Shown piece after piece: positions 1-6,100 of a stretch of DNA of 6,100 nt. Numbering within the stretch: position 1 is the first letter of the stretch; each line of letters opens with the position of its first letter. Source of the stretch: Myxococcales bacterium (GTDB taxonomy: Bacteria; Myxococcota; Polyangia; Fen-1088). Both the position numbers and the translations under genes were made by a program. The notes beneath the pieces were generated by a model. The model was given only the letters and a program-made list of their open reading frames with translations, searched no databases and was not told the DNA's origin. The DNA is taken from NCBI GenBank assembly GCA_003157315.1, contig PMJE01000489.1, positions 1-6,100 of the forward strand, written 5' to 3'.

Positions 1-4
1 AGGG

Positions 5-92
5 CACAGAGGCCACAGAGGCCGGAAGGTAGGGGTTTCGGATCCGGATCTGAACCCTTCTTTCCTTCCGATCCGCCTCTGTGCTCTCTGTG
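5..92. repeat. Long imperfect inverted repeat of CACAGAGGC-type 9-mers
   Basis: The left arm has two perfect tandem copies of CACAGAGGC (5-13 and 14-22), then GGAAGG (24-29). The right arm has CCTTCC (64-69), GCCTCTGTG (75-83, exact complement of the 9-mer) and CTCTCTGTG (84-92, pairing 7 of 9). The loop holds a weaker inner pairing of GGGTT (33-37) with AACCC (53-57) around GGATCCGGATC (40-50). The whole piece can fold into one long hairpin starting 22 bases past the stop codon of the peptidase gene. There is no T-run after it on the minus strand, so it is not a textbook intrinsic terminator. It could still stabilise or end the mRNA 3' end. From general knowledge, CTCTGTG-rich hairpins like this occur as dispersed repeats in several environmental bacterial genomes; whether this one is multicopy cannot be seen here. 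Confidence 0.75.
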
Positions 93-113
93 GTGAAATC
101 CGAAGCGCATCGC

Positions 114-2735
<2,622 letters not shown>

Positions 2736-2745
2736 GGCGAAGGGG

Positions 2746-2750
2746 CCTCC
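2746..2750 (-). promoter_or_regulatory. Shine-Dalgarno site deciding the peptidase start
   Basis: The minus strand reads GGAGG here, with 10 bases between it and the ATG at 2735-2733. This supports that ATG over the in-frame TTG at 2813, which lies inside the end of the upstream gene. Confidence 0.65.
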
Positions 2751-2760
2751 GAAGATCTGC

Positions 2761-2784
2761 GACGTTAGCGCGAAAGCGCGTGTC
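2761..2784 (-). other. Small intercistronic hairpin
   Basis: GCGC (2768-2771) pairs with GCGC (2776-2779) around a 4-base loop, and GAC (2761-2763) can pair with GTC (2782-2784) outside it. It sits between the stop of the glycosyltransferase gene and the ribosome site of the peptidase gene. No T-run follows on the minus strand, so it is not a classical terminator. It could be an RNA processing or attenuation element, or chance in GC-rich DNA. Confidence 0.35.
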
Positions 2785-2799
2785 TTCGCTACTTGGATT

Positions 2800-5670
2800 C
2801 TAGTCCATGTCAATGAAGGTCAGGGCATCCACCACCGTGGCCGGCTGCAAATCCGTGGCAAGCAAACGGACGCGAACCTCGGTTGGAACATGCGCGGGCA
2901 ACATCAGCAGAGACGGTGCGAGAACCGAATCGCTCGCGGGCAGACCGGTGTGCGCCAACTCTTTCCAAGCCCCCCCCTCTTTCGCCTCAATCAACAAGCT
3001 AGCTCCCCTTGCCGTACCGGCCAGCAACGCGCCAAACCGCCGGCCCGACCAGGGAATCGGTCCCCAGATGACCTGGCCAGGGGACCATTTGCCTCCTGGC
3101 TCTTCTCCAATTGCCAGAAGTTGCCGGCCTTGACCTCCCAGAACGCGGCCAGGCGCAGCGGACTGTATCCAGCTCTTCCCCGCCCCGAAAAACTGCAGAC
3201 TCGGGTCGCTCAGGTTCTCGAATCCTTGCCGCCGAATAGTGATCTTTCGGTGCATCGGTTGTCCGCATCTGGGCGACCAGCCCAGCGCGCTTTCGCGAAG
3301 TCCGAGGGCTTTGGCGGCACTGCAAACGATCTCAGCCGCGGCTGGATCGGACTGCCATCCATGTGCAAGGGAATTGAGCAACACCTTGTCGTATTGATGG
3401 GCTTGCAGCCACAGTGCCAAACCGCGACTGGCGGTGGCGCGGGTGAGTAGGGCGCTTGCAAGTTCCCGCTCGGCCCAGGCCATCGCAATCTCGTCGTAGG
3501 GTTGGTGCTCGCTGCGGGCCTGCTCGATGAACAGCCGCTGTCGAATGCTTGGCCCAACCCCCAGCGCAGAGATGGCGGCGATGGCGTCAAACCGTTCATC
3601 TGGGTCACGCAAGTGCTTAGCTTCGTCCCAGAAGCCAGCCGCAAGCGAGGCTCGCGCCTGCTGGGTGAGCCCGTCGCCACAGAGCGAGGCAAGCAACACG
3701 GCGCCGCGCGCCCGCGCGCCCGCGCCCGCGCCTGGGTCGAGCAGCAGATCTGGATCGCACGCGGGCGCAGCCAGACCGGCCAGGCGGACCAACGGCAAGC
3801 GAGCGACATCAGTCAGCGTGGTCGCACCGGGAATGAAGAGGGGCAGGGAGTCCAGGTCGAGAACGCGCTCGATGTGCAGCGGGAATACCTGATTCTGTAT
3901 GCGCGCTATTCCCACGAGAGCCGAGCCCGGGGGCCCGCTTTCCACGTCGAATCCCGCATGCCAGGCAATCGGCCAGCGCTTGCCATTCTGGTCCTTCCAG
4001 GCCAGCGTGGGTGGTGGCGCTGGCTGGACCTGCAACGCGTGAACGAAGAACACAATCTCCTTGAGGCCCAAGACGGCTGAGATGCCCTTGATCTCCACGG
4101 CGCCCACTCTGGTCGCCAGCGGCATCACTGGGGGCGCCGCGGGGTCGACCAAATCGGCCCGCACAGCGCTGAGTGGTGCCAGCGCCAACTGCGACAGCAA
4201 CTTCGGCCCCATCGGCCGGTATTGGTCGTGGAACGGCCAGAGGAAGTGCAGCGGTTCGCCAGCCAGCCAGGCCCCGTGCATATGGAATGTGTCGGGCCGC
4301 CTTTCGCCATAGAGGTAGTCAACCAGCAGCGTGGGCTCACGGTTCCACGCACGGCCCAGCACCCGATCGGTCAGTCCAAAAATATCGAGGACATCCATCC
4401 CGAGCGGATAGGACATGCCTCCGACATCAATATCGGCCTCAAGCAGGCGCCGTCCCAGCTGCAGCGTCGTGCCCAGATCGCGGTACAGGCCTGCACAAAT
4501 GGCGATCTTGCGCATGTCAACGTCACGGGACCCATTTACCGCCGCTGCCCGCTCTTTCCATTGGCCGAGCGGACGATTGGCGAAGAGAATCGGCAGCGAC
4601 AAACCGACGACTAGACCCATTCGAACCAGGATCGGCACACGGCGCGACAGCCATCCCTCTGGCACCAGTGCCGCGTGCAGGCCAAGTCCGACCAGCGCAA
4701 TGGCCGGGCCTTCAAGGAATTGCATGAAGCGCCACTGGCGCATCCAATCTCCGCCAGAGACACACAGGAAAAGCCCCACAGCGCCGATCTGGAGGACGGC
4801 CGCAGCCAACGGAATCCAGGTGCTTCGCGAGAGAAGCGCGAACAAAGGAATGAGACAGAGAAAGTACGCACTACCCCGGCCAGAGAGAAAGGACCGTGCG
4901 TAGTACCATCCCTCCTGCCAAGCATGCCCCGCGCCCATCTTCGGCCAGAAGGTGTTGGGAACGACATCCCGGAAGCACAGATGGCGAAAAGCCAATAACA
5001 GAAGACACGCGAGAACGAAGACGCCGCTCGCGAAAAACCGACGCCGGCCGGACAGCAATCGCGGCGCCACCGCAAGTGCGCCATACAGCCCAGCCTCGGG
5101 CCGGGTCCATGCGAGAAGCCCGGCAACCAGAGCAAGTGCCAGATCCCAACCGCGCGATTTCGGCGCAAGCAAGAGACAGAGGGTGGACAGCGCCAGCAAT
5201 CCAGCCAAGATGCCGTTCTCCAGCCCGGCCACGGTCCAGTAGTTGAACGTGGGCCACAGCAGGGGCAGCAACCCGAGCAAGGGGACGAGCAAGCATCCCA
5301 CGCCCCGTATCTTCCAAATCAGAAACAGCCCCCATGCCAGCAGAGCCAGCAAGACGAAACCCAGATTGATCGCCTTGGCGGGGACGTCCAGGTTGGCGTG
5401 CAACGCCGCAAAAGGCACCAGTAGGAGGACTTCTAGCGGGTTCGAGAAACCTTCAGAAGGACTGGCCCCGGGGGTGTGGCGAAAGCCGTTCCCTGCTGCC
5501 ACATTCGCGGCATAGGCATAGGTGATGGCGGCATCATCGATGGTGGGCTTGCTGAACACCGTCCAAACGTGGTGCCCCAAGAATCCGAGCGAGGCCACAA
5601 GCAGAGCGGCTGCGACGGCAGCAAAAGCCCACTTGGACAGGTCTCTGGTCGAACGAGCCGGCGGGAGCAT
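2800..5670 (-). CDS. GT-C fold membrane glycosyltransferase (AftB-like core) with long C-terminal soluble region
   Basis: Probable polyprenyl-phosphate-sugar-dependent glycosyltransferase acting on the outer face of the inner membrane; the sugar and acceptor are not identifiable. The 956-residue protein has a first membrane segment at about 14-37, then the GT-C first-loop Asp pair D45-D46 in TIDDAAITYAYA and the following EGFSNPLE (73-80), a pattern shared with AftB-type enzymes. Roughly nine to eleven membrane segments lie between 14 and 364. SGGDWMRQWRFM (305-316) matches the family's GGD(F/W)M...RF signature. VGGMSYPLGMDVLDIFGLTD (416-435) matches the typical post-membrane 'D-x-GLTD' motif. 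Beyond it are a beta-rich part (about 515-610), a helical Ala/Leu-rich part (about 650-800) and a beta-rich C-terminal domain (about 804-956) ending in VVDALTFID, like a carbohydrate-binding-type sandwich. AftB is roughly 630 residues long, so this protein carries about 300 extra. The ATG start has only a weak, distant AGGG upstream (5684-5687). The reading frame is intact. Confidence 0.87.
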   Translation of the reverse strand: MLPPARSTRDLSKWAFAAVAAALLVASLGFLGHHVWTVFSKPTIDDAAITYAYAANVAAGNGFRHTPGASPSEGFSNPLEVLLLVPFAALHANLDVPAKAINLGFVLLALLAWGLFLIWKIRGVGCLLVPLLGLLPLLWPTFNYWTVAGLENGILAGLLALSTLCLLLAPKSRGWDLALALVAGLLAWTRPEAGLYGALAVAPRLLSGRRRFFASGVFVLACLLLLAFRHLCFRDVVPNTFWPKMGAGHAWQEGWYYARSFLSGRGSAYFLCLIPLFALLSRSTWIPLAAAVLQIGAVGLFLCVSGGDWMRQWRFMQFLEGPAIALVGLGLHAALVPEGWLSRRVPILVRMGLVVGLSLPILFANRPLGQWKERAAAVNGSRDVDMRKIAICAGLYRDLGTTLQLGRRLLEADIDVGGMSYPLGMDVLDIFGLTDRVLGRAWNREPTLLVDYLYGERRPDTFHMHGAWLAGEPLHFLWPFHDQYRPMGPKLLSQLALAPLSAVRADLVDPAAPPVMPLATRVGAVEIKGISAVLGLKEIVFFVHALQVQPAPPPTLAWKDQNGKRWPIAWHAGFDVESGPPGSALVGIARIQNQVFPLHIERVLDLDSLPLFIPGATTLTDVARLPLVRLAGLAAPACDPDLLLDPGAGAGARARGAVLLASLCGDGLTQQARASLAAGFWDEAKHLRDPDERFDAIAAISALGVGPSIRQRLFIEQARSEHQPYDEIAMAWAERELASALLTRATASRGLALWLQAHQYDKVLLNSLAHGWQSDPAAAEIVCSAAKALGLRESALGWSPRCGQPMHRKITIRRQGFENLSDPSLQFFGAGKSWIQSAAPGRVLGGQGRQLLAIGEEPGGKWSPGQVIWGPIPWSGRRFGALLAGTARGASLLIEAKEGGAWKELAHTGLPASDSVLAPSLLMLPAHVPTEVRVRLLATDLQPATVVDALTFIDMD
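2970..2977 (-). repeat. Run of eight G (minus strand) inside the glycosyltransferase gene
   Basis: Eight consecutive C on the plus strand, giving a G8 run across codons for E898-G899-G900-A901. The frame is open as given. Runs of this length can slip in replication or be miscalled; a one-base change here would replace the last ~55 residues of the protein. Confidence 0.9.
3699..3732 (-). repeat. Pure G/C simple-sequence tract encoding a Gly-Ala-Arg linker
   Basis: Thirty-four bases contain only G and C, in overlapping CGCGCC/CGCGCCC units. On the minus strand they encode GAGAGARARGA (residues 647-657), which looks like a flexible linker between the beta-rich middle part and the helical part of the glycosyltransferase. 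The tract is prone to slippage but keeps the frame here. Confidence 0.75.
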
Positions 5671-5677
5671 TTCGCGC

Positions 5678-5683
5678 AGTCTA
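5678..5683 (-). promoter_or_regulatory. Possible -10 element close to the glycosyltransferase start
   Basis: The minus strand reads TAGACT, which fits the TANNNT pattern, seven bases upstream of the ATG at 5670. With that spacing the transcript would begin at or next to the start codon (leaderless), which would agree with the lack of a well-placed ribosome site. No convincing -35 box is seen about 17 bases further up, so this is weak. Confidence 0.2.
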
Positions 5684-5719
5684 CCCTAACCCGCCTTCGC
5701 CGACGCGATAGTCACGAAT

Positions 5720-6091
5720 GTGCGGCCGGGGGTGTATCCTTCCGGTGCATACTGGACCTCGGGTGGAGGTGAGGGCTGCGATCAAAGCGAGTCTGCGAAG
5801 GTCACATCAGCGCCACCATGTGGCACACCCTTGGTCGACGCCGCTGCGCCTGATGCGGCCAGCACGGGCAAGGACGCCGTGACGGCTTCGCCCGAGGCTG
5901 GCGCCGCCCATCAATGCCAGTTGAATGCGAATGGAACCTGTGGAGCGGTGACGCCCAACACCGCATGCACGCCCTTCAATGCTCGTCGCTACGACGAAAG
6001 TGCCGGCTGCATTGCCACGAACTGGACCACCCTTTGGTGTTGTGCCTTCTTCTATCGATCGCAGCGAACCGCGAGCGACCAGCCTTCGTAG
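5720..6091 (+). CDS. Hypothetical Cys-rich protein, possibly a remnant lipoprotein
   Basis: A 123-residue frame opening with GTG and ending at TAG (6089-6091). I do not recognise the family. Residues 35-64 form a low-complexity Ala/Asp/Pro/Ser linker (VDAAAPDAASTG is part of it), followed by a Cys-rich segment with C66, C74, C83, C97, C107 and C108, including CTPFNARRYDESAGC (83-97). The Ala/Asp/Pro linker before a Cys-rich domain is a style common in secreted proteins and lipoproteins of Myxococcota. However, residues 1-19 are not hydrophobic, there is no ribosome site, and no ATG occurs in frame. GCDQSESA (19-26) resembles the region just after a lipobox Cys, which suggests that the signal peptide has been lost by mutation or frameshift. 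The end (FFYRSQRTASDQPS) also looks unlike the rest, while the other two plus frames stay open to the window edge. It could equally be a chance frame. Confidence 0.4.
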   Translation: MRPGVYPSGAYWTSGGGEGCDQSESAKVTSAPPCGTPLVDAAAPDAASTGKDAVTASPEAGAAHQCQLNANGTCGAVTPNTACTPFNARRYDESAGCIATNWTTLWCCAFFYRSQRTASDQPS

Positions 6092-6100
6092 AAGTACACC

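Noticed and set aside
5..92. CRISPR-like or intrinsic-terminator reading of the left-edge repeat
   Set aside because: There are only two adjacent direct 9-mer copies with no spacers of regular length, so it is not a CRISPR array; and no T-run follows the hairpin on the minus strand, so it is not a classical terminator.
3502..4080. Plus-strand open frame of 192 codons opposite the glycosyltransferase
   Set aside because: Antisense shadow without recognisable motifs; the minus-strand frame is continuous and has family signatures.
5718..5880. ATG at 5718 opening a short frame that begins MCGRGC
   Set aside because: It ends at a TGA near 5882, has a basic composition without domain features, and the overlapping GTG frame has the more protein-like Cys-rich sequence.

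Overview
This window holds two long genes on the minus strand that fill almost all of it, plus a short doubtful reading frame on the plus strand at the right edge. The DNA is GC-rich. The gene content suggests a free-living Gram-negative bacterium of the Myxococcota type, with moderate-to-low confidence. The clues are a HEAT-repeat M1 peptidase, a large GT-C glycosyltransferase with a long soluble tail, and a Cys-rich protein with an Ala/Asp/Pro linker of the 'DAAAPDAAS' kind often seen in Polyangia lipoproteins. No rRNA, tRNA, CRISPR array, transposase or phage gene is visible.

Layout from left to right. Positions 1-113 are non-coding and contain a long imperfect inverted repeat (5-92) built from CACAGAGGC-type 9-mers, just past the stop codon of the first gene. 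Positions 114-2735 (minus) encode an M1-family zinc aminopeptidase with all the catalytic motifs, C-terminal HEAT repeats, a coiled coil and a very basic tail. Positions 2736-2799 are a short gap with a small hairpin and a good Shine-Dalgarno site. Positions 2800-5670 (minus) encode a multi-pass GT-C membrane glycosyltransferase related to AftB-type enzymes, with an unusually long extra C-terminal part that ends in a predicted beta-sandwich. Positions 5671-5719 are a 49-base gap. Positions 5720-6091 (plus) hold a Cys-rich reading frame without a recognisable signal peptide, possibly the remnant of a lipoprotein gene.

The glycosyltransferase lies upstream of the peptidase on the same strand with a gap of about 63 bases, so the two could be co-transcribed. 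Nothing in the proteins links their functions directly: one should modify a cell-surface glycan or lipid from the periplasmic side, and the other, which has no signal peptide, should trim peptides in the cytoplasm. I do not see a clear new multi-gene system here. The most interesting points are the domain architectures of the two large proteins, the repeat at the left edge, and the possible broken lipoprotein at the right edge.
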